Assembly: GCA_947495165.1 (NCBI GenBank)
Contig: CANLXM010000001.1
Location: 248,001-312,000 of the forward strand
Reading direction: 5' to 3'
Length of the DNA: 64,000 bases
From: an uncultured Cellulomonadaceae bacterium
GTDB lineage: Bacteria; Actinomycetota; Actinomycetes; Actinomycetales; Cellulomonadaceae
Positions within the stretch are counted from its first letter, which is position 1, and every line of letters begins with the position of its first letter. Under the pieces are notes generated by a model, which ran no database searches, was not told the DNA's origin, and saw only the letters and a list, made by a program, of their open reading frames with translations. Positions 27,638-34,642 of this stretch are shown in pieces. The translations under genes were made by a program, and so were the position numbers.

Positions 27638-28213
27638 ATGGGAGTCGCTGAGGTCCGCGAGGCGATGGTGGCCCGACCGCGCGCCGCGTACCTGCCACCC
27701 GAGGTCTCGACGCGTGGCGACGAGGACGTCCCGCTGAGCATCGGGCACGGCGCGACGTGCTCCCAGCCCTCGACGGTCGCCGAGATGTTGACCCTGCTCG
27801 ACCCCCAGCCGGGCGACCGGGTCCTCGACGTCGGCTCCGGGTCGGCGTGGACGACGGCGCTGCTCGCGCGGATCGTCGGTCCCACCGGGCACGTGGTGGG
27901 CGTCGAGCTCGAGCCCGCCCTCGTCGAGATGGGACGCGAGAACCTGGCGCGCGCCGGCGTGGACGCCCGGATCGAGCTAGCCGTGCCGGGCACGGTCGGG
28001 TGGCCCGACGGCGCGCCGTTCGACCGGATCCTCGTCTCGGCCGAGGCCCAGGACGTCCCGGCGTCACTCGTCGCGCAGCTGACGGCGGAGGGTCGGATGG
28101 TCATCCCTGTCCGCGGGACCATGGGCGTCGTGCGGCGCCACGGCGACGACTTCGAGATGCGGACCCTCGGGGCCTACCGGTTCGTGCCGCTCCGTGAGGT
28201 GGGGGATCCGTAG
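27638..28213 (+). CDS. protein-L-isoaspartate O-methyltransferase-like
   Basis: A 191-residue class I SAM methyltransferase of the PIMT family. GHGATCSQPSTVAEML matches the substrate-binding loop, VLDVGSGSAWTTALL is motif I for SAM, VVGVELEPALVEMG is post-I, and FDRILVSAEAQDVP with GRMVIPV are motifs II and III. PIMT repairs isoaspartyl damage by carboxyl methylation. The typical P-x-L-x-x-Q-L segment is here VPASLVAQL. GGGGGGAGG lies about 7 bases upstream of the ATG, a strong ribosome site. It is slightly shorter than typical PIMT (about 210). Confidence 0.85.
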   Translation: MGVAEVREAMVARPRAAYLPPEVSTRGDEDVPLSIGHGATCSQPSTVAEMLTLLDPQPGDRVLDVGSGSAWTTALLARIVGPTGHVVGVELEPALVEMGRENLARAGVDARIELAVPGTVGWPDGAPFDRILVSAEAQDVPASLVAQLTAEGRMVIPVRGTMGVVRRHGDDFEMRTLGAYRFVPLREVGDP

Positions 28214-28250
28214 GACCGCTCGACCCGTCCGCAGCCGCGCGGCGCCTGCG

Positions 28251-28589
28251 TCAGAGGGCGAGGGCGGCGAGGAACGCAGCGTAGGAGGCCCCAGCCGCGT
28301 AGGCGCAGGTATCGCGGGCCTGGCGCGGAGCGCCGATGGCGGTGAGGACGCCGACGACGACGAGCAGGGCCCAGCAGAGGGGATGGCCATAGCGGATTGC
28401 CGCAGCCTGCAGCCCGGCCGTCGTGGCGGCCCGCTCGGGGACGACGACAGACCAGACCGCGGTCATGCCTGCCGCGATGGCCGCGCCACCCCAGCCGAGC
28501 CACCGTTGCCGTGCTGTGGGCCCATGGGGGACGGCGGCAGGCGGCGGTTCTACCGCTGCTACCGCTGCTACCGGTTCGCGTCGGCGCAT
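28251..28589 (-). CDS. small three-helix membrane protein
   Basis: A 112-residue protein with three hydrophobic stretches (WLGWGGAAIAAGMTAVWSVV, LCWALLVVVGVLTAIGA and AYAAGASYAAFLAALAL). Its ATG at 28589 overlaps the end of the PadR gene by 22 bases, which indicates co-transcription; the PadR repressor may thus control this protein. A CTACCGCTG-type short repeat codes for AVAAVAAV in the N-terminus. No family recognised. Confidence 0.6.
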   Translation of the reverse strand: MRRREPVAAVAAVEPPPAAVPHGPTARQRWLGWGGAAIAAGMTAVWSVVVPERAATTAGLQAAAIRYGHPLCWALLVVVGVLTAIGAPRQARDTCAYAAGASYAAFLAALAL

Positions 28590-29128
28590 GGTGCTGTCTC
28601 CAGGTCGAGCGAGGCGAGGGTCTCCGAGCTCCACGCGAGTCCGGCGTCCGCCATCTGGATCCCGTGCCGCACGGTGGCCAACCAGCAAGCCTGGTCGGGT
28701 GCAGGATCCTCGGCGATCTGGGCCTCGAGCCGAGCGAGGTGGGACCGAGACGTCGTGAGAGCGCGCCGGTGGGCCTCGACGTGACGTGCGACGGCGCCGG
28801 GGGCGGCGTGGCGCGCGAAGAAGACCTTGAGGAGAAGCTCGCTCCGGTGCGAGGAGGACGAGGCGGGGGCATCCGCGAGCCAGGCGCGCAGTGCGCCGCG
28901 CCCGGCCGGCGTCAACGTGTGCTCACGTCCGCGGCCGGTCCGCGCGGGTTGGCTCGCGACGAGGCCTTCTCGTTCCATGGCCGCCAGGGTGGGGTACAGC
29001 TGCCCGAAGGACTCGTGCCAGAAGTGCCCGATGGTGGCGGTGATGCTCTCGCGGAGCGCGTAGCCGGTCATCGGCCCGAGCGTGAGCATGCCGAGGATGG
29101 CGTAGCGGGTGGTCGCGGAGCGTGCCAT
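28568..29128 (-). CDS. PadR-family transcriptional regulator
   Basis: A 186-residue repressor of the PadR type. The N-terminal winged helix (YAILGMLTLGPMTGYALRE, GQLYPTLAAMEREGLVASQ, YTLTP-like HTLTPAG) binds DNA, and the C-terminal helical domain (RSELLLKVFFAR, HRRALTTSRSHLARLEAQI) makes the dimer. Members usually repress a neighbouring transporter or stress gene in response to a drug or phenolic acid. Here the overlapping membrane-protein gene is the best target. A perfect palindrome lies just upstream of the start. Confidence 0.92.
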   Translation of the reverse strand: MARSATTRYAILGMLTLGPMTGYALRESITATIGHFWHESFGQLYPTLAAMEREGLVASQPARTGRGREHTLTPAGRGALRAWLADAPASSSSHRSELLLKVFFARHAAPGAVARHVEAHRRALTTSRSHLARLEAQIAEDPAPDQACWLATVRHGIQMADAGLAWSSETLASLDLETAPCADANR

Positions 29129-29140
29129 GCGTCGAGTATG

Positions 29141-29153
29141 TATCTGACAGATA
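29141..29153. promoter_or_regulatory. putative PadR operator
   Basis: TATCTGACAGATA is a perfect inverted repeat (TATCTG/CAGATA with a single central base), 13 bases upstream of the padR-like ATG, in an AT-rich pocket (GTATGTATCTGACAGATAGG). This is the expected position for autoregulation. Confidence 0.6.
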
Positions 29154-29188
29154 GGTAGCGCAAGGGATGGCGCGAGCCCGGGGTCGGG

Positions 29189-30331
29189 TCAGCTCCGTTC
29201 GAGTAGGACGAGGACCTCGAAGTGGCCCGTCTGCGGGAACATGTCGAGGACCTGTGCGCGCCGGGGGGCGAACGACGGCATCGCGGCGAGGTCGCGGGCG
29301 AGCGACTCCGCGTTGCAGCTGGAGTAGATGACGGTGCGGACGGTCGACGCCGACTCGAGCCAGCCGGCCAACGTGGGGCCGATGCCGCGGCGGGGTGGGT
29401 TCACGATGACGAGCTCCGGCGCCTGGGGAGCGGCGAGCGCGAAGGCGGTCGCGTCGTCGGCGTGGAAGGTCACGCGGGCGGCGCCGGGCCTCGTCCGGGC
29501 GAGCTCGTCGCGGCTGAGCTCGGCGCTCGTGATCGCCTCCGCGCTCGTCTCGACGCCGACGACGTCGCGGGCGGCGTCGGCGCAGTGCAGGGCGAACCCG
29601 CCGACGCCGCAGTACAGGTCCCACACGCTCACGGGCGCGGCCTCGTCCACCCAGCTGCGTGCCTGGCGGTAGAGGGCCGCCGCGACCGGGGTGTTCGTCT
29701 GGAAGAAGCTCTGAGCGCGCAGATGCAGGGTGACGTCGTTCATGCGCACCGCCAGCGCGGTCTGCTCGGTGAGGGGGATCTCGCGGTCGCCCTCGAGGAC
29801 GGCCTTGTGCTCGGGCAGGAGGTTCGCGGAGGCGACACGGATCTGCGGGAGCGCCTCGAGCAGGGCGGGGAGGTGCTTGCGGATGCGGGAGACCGGCTCC
29901 TGGCTGCGGAGGACGAACCGCACCATGAGCTCGCCGTCGGGCGACTCGGTGACCAGGAGGTGCTTGAGCTCGCCGCGGCGGCCCGGAACGTCGTAGGGCG
30001 TGAGGTTCGCGTGCGTGATGAAGGCGGCGAGCGCGGGGAACGCGGCACGCAGGCCCGGGGTGTAGAGGGGGCAGTCGCGCAGGTCGACGCCGAGGCCGCG
30101 CTCGTCGAGGATGCCGACGACCGGCTCGGCTGCGGTGCCGGAGACGACCATCTTGGCCTTGTTGCGGAACCCCGCCTCGGCGCTCGTGACCGGGGGAAGC
30201 CATTCGATGCCGGGGTAGGCGCCGAGGAGGTCGCGTGAGCGCTGCTCCTTGCCGGCGACCTGCTCCTCGTACGGCTGCAGCAGCAGAGTGCAGGAGGAGC
30301 ACCGCGCTGAGTCGAAGTAGGAGCACTGCAT
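29189..30331 (-). CDS. rlmC: 23S rRNA (uracil-C5)-methyltransferase RlmC
   Basis: A 380-residue TrmA-family RNA methyltransferase that I align by eye over its whole length with E. coli RlmC, which makes m5U747. MQCSYFDSARCSSC starts the iron-sulfur cysteine cluster, FRNKAKMVVSG and CDCPLY-like DLRDCPLY follow, QSFFQTN is the RNA-binding motif, WDLYCGVGGFALHC binds SAM, VNPPRRGIG is motif IV, and YSSCNAESLARDL carries the catalytic cysteine. The start at the ATG at 30331 matches the E. coli start; the frame is open to 30466 and a GTG at 30382 is an alternative. It lies 47 bases downstream of the gene at 30379 on the same strand. Confidence 0.95.
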   Translation of the reverse strand: MQCSYFDSARCSSCTLLLQPYEEQVAGKEQRSRDLLGAYPGIEWLPPVTSAEAGFRNKAKMVVSGTAAEPVVGILDERGLGVDLRDCPLYTPGLRAAFPALAAFITHANLTPYDVPGRRGELKHLLVTESPDGELMVRFVLRSQEPVSRIRKHLPALLEALPQIRVASANLLPEHKAVLEGDREIPLTEQTALAVRMNDVTLHLRAQSFFQTNTPVAAALYRQARSWVDEAAPVSVWDLYCGVGGFALHCADAARDVVGVETSAEAITSAELSRDELARTRPGAARVTFHADDATAFALAAPQAPELVIVNPPRRGIGPTLAGWLESASTVRTVIYSSCNAESLARDLAAMPSFAPRRAQVLDMFPQTGHFEVLVLLERS

Positions 30332-30378
30332 GAGTTCCAGTATCCGCGACGGGGTGCCGGTGGCGTGGGTGGGTTCGG

Positions 30379-31089
30379 TCACGTCGAGCGGTTTACGCGG
30401 GCGCCGAAGGTGAGGTGAGCGTCGGTGAGCGTGACGGTCCCGAGGGGGCGGCGGCCGGTGAGCCAACCGAGGGGGCCACGGGTGGCCACCTGCCAGTGGG
30501 CGCGGGCCGGGCGGACCGTGGCAGTGACCGAGTTGTGGGTGGTGACGGTGGCTGGGCCCTCGCGCTGTGCGGTGGGGATGGGGATGGGGATGGCTACGCG
30601 GGTCGGGGTGAGGCGGCGCCCGGGGCGAGGGTCGACGCGACGGTCAAGACGGAGGATCGGGGCGCCGTCGGGCAGGCGGAACTCGGTTCGCTCGGCCGGG
30701 TGGGCGGTTGCGGGTCCGGTGCTCGGGTGTCGGGTGGTGGCGAGGTCCTTGGGGATCGCCCACAGGGTGCGGCCGCCGGCCTGGGAAGCAGGGCTGTCGA
30801 CCCAGATCTGCGTGACCGTGGCCCGGAGGGCGAGGCCGCGACGGGTGAGGACGGCGACGAGGAGCTCGTCGTAGGTGAGGTCGCCGCCGGGCTCGTATCG
30901 GGCGACGGCGAGACCGACGACGGCGTGGTGGCCGAGGAGGACGGGGCGGTGCCCGTCGGGCAGGTGCGCGTCGAGCTCGGGGACCGCTCGCGCGGGCACG
31001 AAGAAGAGCGAGCAAATCATGGTGCCGCTGAGGCCCCAAGGCGGGGGCGGATAGGCCGCGTCCGAGGCGGCGCGGGCGGGTGTGTGCAT
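30379..31089 (-). CDS. acetoacetate-decarboxylase-like fold protein
   Basis: A 236-residue protein whose N-terminal half (YPPPPWGLSGTMICSLFFVP, GLAVARYEPGGDLTYDELLV, QIWVDSPASQAGGRTLWAIP) follows the pattern of the acetoacetate decarboxylase superfamily, including the Y-x-Y/D-E-L-x-V segment and the W-x-I-P-K motif with a lysine. Whether that lysine acts as the Schiff-base residue is uncertain. Many such actinobacterial proteins are not decarboxylases. GGGAG lies 7 bases upstream of the ATG. A block of IPIPIP encoded by a GGGATGGGGATGG-type repeat lies in the C-terminal half. Confidence 0.6.
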   Translation of the reverse strand: MHTPARAASDAAYPPPPWGLSGTMICSLFFVPARAVPELDAHLPDGHRPVLLGHHAVVGLAVARYEPGGDLTYDELLVAVLTRRGLALRATVTQIWVDSPASQAGGRTLWAIPKDLATTRHPSTGPATAHPAERTEFRLPDGAPILRLDRRVDPRPGRRLTPTRVAIPIPIPTAQREGPATVTTHNSVTATVRPARAHWQVATRGPLGWLTGRRPLGTVTLTDAHLTFGARVNRST

Positions 31090-31127
31090 GGATCGCTCCC
31101 GGGTGCCTTGGGCGGTGGGCGAGCGTT

Positions 31128-31161
31128 GGTGGGTGGTGGGTGGTGGGTGGTGGGTGGTGGG
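31128..31161. repeat. tandem GGTGGGT heptamers, G-quadruplex candidate
   Basis: Four full copies and one partial copy of GGTGGGT with no mismatch. The tract offers five GGG runs each separated by four bases (TGGT), which fits the G-quadruplex pattern on the plus strand. It lies 39-72 bases upstream of the gene starting at 31089 on the minus strand and may affect its promoter. Confidence 0.85.
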
Positions 31162-31296
31162 CGCTGGGCGGTCGAGCGTCGCTGGGCGGTTGCGTTGATC
31201 TCGAGCCTACGGGGCGGCCCTCTGTGCTGCCGGGCGCCGCGCGCCTTTGTGGATAAATGGCCGTGCTTCCTCCACAGGGAATGCGCACACGGGTCT

Positions 31297-31316
31297 ATCC
31301 ACAGATTTCTGTGGAT
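31297..31316. promoter_or_regulatory. perfect palindrome with DnaA-box-like words
   Basis: ATCCACAGATTTCTGTGGAT has 9-bp perfect arms around TT. Its arms resemble DnaA boxes (CTATCCACA, CAATCCACA), and a perfect TGTGGATAA lies about 45 bases upstream in the same AT-rich pocket (31240-31360). There is no dnaA, dnaN or gidA nearby, so it is not the chromosomal origin; the role is unknown. Confidence 0.6.
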
Positions 31317-31336
31317 TGTGCTTGTTCCCTTGCCAC

Positions 31337-31352
31337 TCGAACGCTCGTTCGA
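31337..31352. promoter_or_regulatory. LexA SOS box upstream of the DUF222-HNH gene
   Basis: TCGAACGCTCGTTCGA is a perfect match to the Gram-positive/actinobacterial SOS consensus TCGAAC-N4-GTTCGA. It fills exactly the 17-base spacer between TTGCCA (31330-31335) and TAATGT (31353-31358), so LexA would block RNA polymerase. The ATG follows at 31392. Confidence 0.85.
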
Positions 31353-31391
31353 TAATGTGGCCGTAGTGATTTCGGCGACCGCAGGGGGTGA

Positions 31392-33104
31392 ATGGCAGTG
31401 GGCGACGTGACCAAGGGTGTGCGCTATTCGCATGCTGCTATTGCGGGTGCGGGTGCGGGTGCGGGTGCGGGTTCCGTTGTTGGTGTCCTGGCTTTGGTCG
31501 AGGAGCTGGAGGCTGTGGTCGAGCAGCTGACCGCCGTCGACCCGCGGGCGATGGACGGCGCGTTGGCGATGGAGATATCCCCGCGGGTGCGCACGGTCGT
31601 CGATCGCCTGGGTGCGCAGCGTCTGGGGTTGATCGGGCAGATCGACGCCGACGGCCTGTGGGCGAGCGAGCCGGTGCGGACCGTGGCGCACTGGCTGGCC
31701 GCGCGTGAGCGGGTGTCGTTGGGTTCGGCCCGCAAGGACGTGCGCACTGCGCGGGTGCTGCGTGATCACCTGACCGCCACGGCCCTGGCCGGCCGCGCCG
31801 GTGTGGTGACCCCCGAGCACGTGGGCATCGTGGTCGGGATCGCGGCCACGTCGCCGGCGCGCTTGGAGGCATTGACGGCGGTCGTCGAGTCGGAGGTGGC
31901 GGCACCGGAGGGTGACGGTGCGCCGTCAGAGGCTGACCGCGAGCCGGAGGGCGGAGCTGGTGGCGCGGTCGAGGGCGGGCCGGGTTGGCCCTGCCGTGGT
32001 GAGGACGTGCTGCTGGGCCTGGCGGGGCGGCACTCGTTGCGGGACTTCACGCGGATCGCGCGCCGGTTCGCGGTCGTTGCTGATCCTGAGTCGGACGAGC
32101 GGGGCTATCGGCTCGCGTCCGAGCGCGAGCACCTGGACCTGTCGCCGACGATCGGCGGGTATCACGTGCAGGGCTTCTTGACTGAGGAGCACGGTCAGCT
32201 GGTGCGCACCGCCCTCGGCGCGGTGATGGGCGCCGCCGAGCCGGGGTGCACGCAGAGCCCGGCCAAGCGTCGCGCGGTCGCCTTGGCCGGACTGGCCCGC
32301 CAGGCGCTGGACGAGGGGCGGTTCGGGGTGACCGATGAGCAGGGCCCGGCGGGCGACCGCCTCGCCGCAGGTGCCCGCGCCGTGGGCGAGGACTCGCGGG
32401 GTGCGCGGGATGGTTCTGCTCGCGATGGTTCTCCGACGGTTCGACCGCACCTGACCGTGACGGTCTCCTGGACCGAGCTCACCCATCTGCTGGGTGCCCA
32501 CGTCGCCGACAATCCCACCACTGCCGGCTCCACCGCTGGCACCGATGCCACCGCCCCGGCTGCCGCCGACCTTCGCGCCATGAACGCACAAGAATGGCAG
32601 CACCTGCTCGAATCTCCACCCGCGACCTGGAGCGACGGCCGCGGACCAGTCACGCCGGAAGTGCTCAGAAGAATCGCCGCTGACTACGCCCTGACCCGCG
32701 TGATATTCGGACCCGAATCACAAATCCTCGACGTTGGCCGCGCCCAACGGACATTCACCGGGCCGCGACGAAAAGCAATCATCGCTCGCGATCAGCATTG
32801 CGTGTGGCCCGGCTGCCACGAACCACCCGAGCGCGCCCAGATCCATCACGCCCGCGTGCACTGGGCCGACGGCGGGCGCACCTCCACCGACAACGCAGCC
32901 CTGCTGTGCTGGTACCACCACGACCACGTCGACACCCGACGCATCGCCATGACCTTCACCGACGGACGGTGGCACTTCGATGGCCCGGGGACCTACGGGC
33001 CGCGTCGCGACGCCAGCAGGTGGGCACCGGCCGCCGGGGACGACACCCGCAGCGGCGCTGGCGGCCGCAGTGACACCGGCCGCGATGCCAGGATCGCCGG
33101 GTGA
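31392..33104 (+). CDS. DUF222 / HNH endonuclease (13E12 repeat family)
   Basis: A 570-residue protein with an N-terminal DUF222 region (about 30-400: MDGALAMEISPRVRTVVDRL, LARQALDEGRFGV) and a C-terminal HNH domain (about 460-520) with CVWPGC, the metal-binding IHHARVHWADGG, TDNAALLCWYHHDHVD. This is the architecture of the 13E12 family, of which several mycobacterial members are induced by DNA damage. Five in-frame GCGGGT hexamers (31443-31472) encode a Gly-Ala run at the N-terminus. A perfect SOS box lies in the promoter. The stop overlaps the next GTG (GTGA), so the GNAT gene is coupled. The DNA target is unknown; copies are often many per actinobacterial genome. Confidence 0.9.
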   Translation: MAVGDVTKGVRYSHAAIAGAGAGAGAGSVVGVLALVEELEAVVEQLTAVDPRAMDGALAMEISPRVRTVVDRLGAQRLGLIGQIDADGLWASEPVRTVAHWLAARERVSLGSARKDVRTARVLRDHLTATALAGRAGVVTPEHVGIVVGIAATSPARLEALTAVVESEVAAPEGDGAPSEADREPEGGAGGAVEGGPGWPCRGEDVLLGLAGRHSLRDFTRIARRFAVVADPESDERGYRLASEREHLDLSPTIGGYHVQGFLTEEHGQLVRTALGAVMGAAEPGCTQSPAKRRAVALAGLARQALDEGRFGVTDEQGPAGDRLAAGARAVGEDSRGARDGSARDGSPTVRPHLTVTVSWTELTHLLGAHVADNPTTAGSTAGTDATAPAAADLRAMNAQEWQHLLESPPATWSDGRGPVTPEVLRRIAADYALTRVIFGPESQILDVGRAQRTFTGPRRKAIIARDQHCVWPGCHEPPERAQIHHARVHWADGGRTSTDNAALLCWYHHDHVDTRRIAMTFTDGRWHFDGPGTYGPRRDASRWAPAAGDDTRSGAGGRSDTGRDARIAG

Positions 33105-33700
33105 ACGCTCCGCACATCGTCGTCCGCGACGACGACCCCCGACGCCCCGCCCTCGAAGCCGACGGCTACAGGGTGACCGCAGAGTCCTGGGGCGCGCAGC
33201 TCACCGCGGACCGCATCGACCATCACCACCTCGAGCGGCTGATCGCACGCGCGGCCGCGCTGGGCGGCCAGGTCGCCGAGCTCACCTCCCACGACGCCGC
33301 GGACATCTGCGCACTCGACGCCCTCACGGTGGCCGACTACCCCGGTGGACCCGCCAACGCCCACGCGCCCCTGACCCCCGAGACGGCGGCGGCGCTCTGC
33401 GAACCACCGCGACGCGTCTTCGGCATCCGGATCGACGGCGCCCTCGTCGCCATGACCGCGGTCGACCCCGACGGCAACACCACCGAGACGGACTTCACCG
33501 CCGTCGCCCCACCGTGGCGCGGCCACGGGCTCGGCGCTGCGGTCAAGGCAACCTCGATTGTCGCGCTCGCCGCCAGTGGTATCCGGACGTTCCGCACCGG
33601 AGGTGCCGCGGTCAACGACGCCAGCCTCGGCGTGAACCGCGCCGTCGGCTACCGGGTCGACGAGAGATGGCTGACCTACGAGCGCGGCAGACGCCCGTAG
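33101..33700 (+). CDS. GNAT family N-acetyltransferase
   Basis: A 199-residue acetyl-CoA-dependent acetyltransferase. The GNAT core is in the C-terminal two thirds, with the acetyl-CoA pyrophosphate loop in APPWRGHGLGAAVKATSI (R/Q-x-x-G-x-G/A pattern) and the terminal beta strand in GYRVDERWLTYER. The N-terminus is a less conserved GNAT-like half. The GTG start overlaps the DUF222-HNH stop as GTGA, so it should be co-expressed from the SOS-regulated promoter. The acceptor is not predictable. Confidence 0.82.
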   Translation: MNAPHIVVRDDDPRRPALEADGYRVTAESWGAQLTADRIDHHHLERLIARAAALGGQVAELTSHDAADICALDALTVADYPGGPANAHAPLTPETAAALCEPPRRVFGIRIDGALVAMTAVDPDGNTTETDFTAVAPPWRGHGLGAAVKATSIVALAASGIRTFRTGGAAVNDASLGVNRAVGYRVDERWLTYERGRRP

Positions 33701-33728
33701 GAGGAGCCAGGCAGAGGCGCGGTGCCGA

Positions 33729-34187
33729 TCAGGGCAGACCTGGACGATCGCGCAGGGATGTAATCATGCTCTGCAGCGCCCGGAACGCCTCTCCCTGCTC
33801 GGCCTCGCTCAGGCTTGAGAGCATCGCGACCTCGACGGCGCGGACCGCCTCGGTCGCCTCCCGCAACTTGTCTCGCCCCACAGCGGTGAGCGTCGTGGGC
33901 AGGACCTTGCCGACGGGAGCTTCTGCAGCCCGGCTCACATGCCCGTCGCGGACCAGAGCCTGAAGCAGAACGTTCATCGACTGCCGCGTCACAAAGGCCC
34001 CGCGCGCCAGCTCAGCGCTGGAGAGCCCGGGACGCTGCGCCAGGAGCTCCAGGCAAGCGTAGCGGGTCACGTTCATCCCCAACGGCCGCAGGACCTCCTC
34101 CATCGCCGTGCGCAACGCGCTCGCCGCCTCCTTGAGGACGTAGCCGATCGATGTCTCCAGATCGACGCCGGATCCCTCTTGACTCAT
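33729..34187 (-). CDS. MarR-family transcriptional regulator
   Basis: A 152-residue winged-helix repressor: SIGYVLKEAASALRTAMEEV is the first dimerisation helix, RPGLSSAELARGAFVTRQSM the helix-turn-helix, and LVRDGHVSRAAEAPVGKVLP the wing. MarR proteins release DNA when binding phenolic or oxidising compounds. The ATG at 34187 is chosen from the frame that opens at 34274 because the remaining upstream residues run through palindromic operator DNA. It is divergent from the VOC protein gene, with two palindromes between them. Confidence 0.9.
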   Translation of the reverse strand: MSQEGSGVDLETSIGYVLKEAASALRTAMEEVLRPLGMNVTRYACLELLAQRPGLSSAELARGAFVTRQSMNVLLQALVRDGHVSRAAEAPVGKVLPTTLTAVGRDKLREATEAVRAVEVAMLSSLSEAEQGEAFRALQSMITSLRDRPGLP

Positions 34188-34203
34188 GTCAACATTCTGA
34201 CAT
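34186..34203. promoter_or_regulatory. putative MarR operator overlapping the marR-type start
   Basis: ATGTCAACATTCTGACAT has perfect 6-bp arms (ATGTCA/TGACAT). It overlaps the complement of the marR-like start codon (34185-34187), so binding would block the regulator's own translation start region. Confidence 0.55.
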
Positions 34204-34205
34204 AG

Positions 34206-34237
34206 GTTGCGTGTGTCAGGTTCCTGACACACGCAAC
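34206..34237. promoter_or_regulatory. 32-bp near-perfect operator between marR-like and VOC genes
   Basis: A perfect 15-bp inverted repeat (GTTGCGTGTGTCAGG and its complement) with only TT in the centre. It ends 11 bases before the VOC gene ATG, so it also covers the place of a ribosome site. It holds the same TGTCA/TGACA words as the 34186 palindrome, as expected of two sites for one MarR dimer. Confidence 0.75.
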
Positions 34238-34248
34238 GAAGGAGCATC

Positions 34249-34617
34249 ATGTCCGTCACCGGCCCCGACTTCATTTCCCTGCAGGTGCGCGACCTGGCCG
34301 CCTCCGAGGCCTTCTACATGCGCTTCCTCGGCCTGGTGCGCTCTCCGGCAGGGCCACCGCACGCGGTCGTCTTCGACACTCACCCGATCGCGTTTGCGGT
34401 CCGCGAGATTGCACCCGGCATCGACCTTGGCTCTGTGACGCAGCCGGGCATCGGTGCCGCGATCTGGCTGCACGCCACGGATGTGCAGGGAATCCACGAC
34501 ACCCTCGTCGCCGGCGGTCACACCATCGTGAGCGCTCCGGCCGACGGGCCGTTCGGCCTGACCTTCACCTTCGCCGACCCCGACGGGTACCAGCTCACCC
34601 TGCACGACCGGGCCTGA
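34249..34617 (+). CDS. VOC family (glyoxalase / dioxygenase-like) protein
   Basis: A 122-residue vicinal-oxygen-chelate protein with two beta-alpha-beta-beta-beta units. FISLQVRDLAASEAFYMRFL opens the first, IWLHATDVQGIHDTLVAGGH the second, and FTFADPDGYQLTLHD is the typical C-terminal strand with the metal Glu replaced by Gln-Leu. That replacement may mean a binding protein rather than an enzyme. AAGGAG lies 6 bases upstream of the ATG. A divergent MarR repressor with strong operators points to drug or aldehyde response. Confidence 0.85.
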   Translation: MSVTGPDFISLQVRDLAASEAFYMRFLGLVRSPAGPPHAVVFDTHPIAFAVREIAPGIDLGSVTQPGIGAAIWLHATDVQGIHDTLVAGGHTIVSAPADGPFGLTFTFADPDGYQLTLHDRA

Positions 34618-34642
34618 ACCGAGACGCGCCGCAGGCCTAGAC

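Noticed and set aside
31240..31360. Chromosomal origin of replication
   Set aside because: DnaA-like boxes are few and no dnaA, dnaN, recF, rpmH or parAB genes are nearby.
31443..31472. Hexamer repeat in the DUF222-HNH gene as a contingency locus
   Set aside because: The unit is six bases, so slippage keeps the reading frame and only changes a Gly-Ala run.
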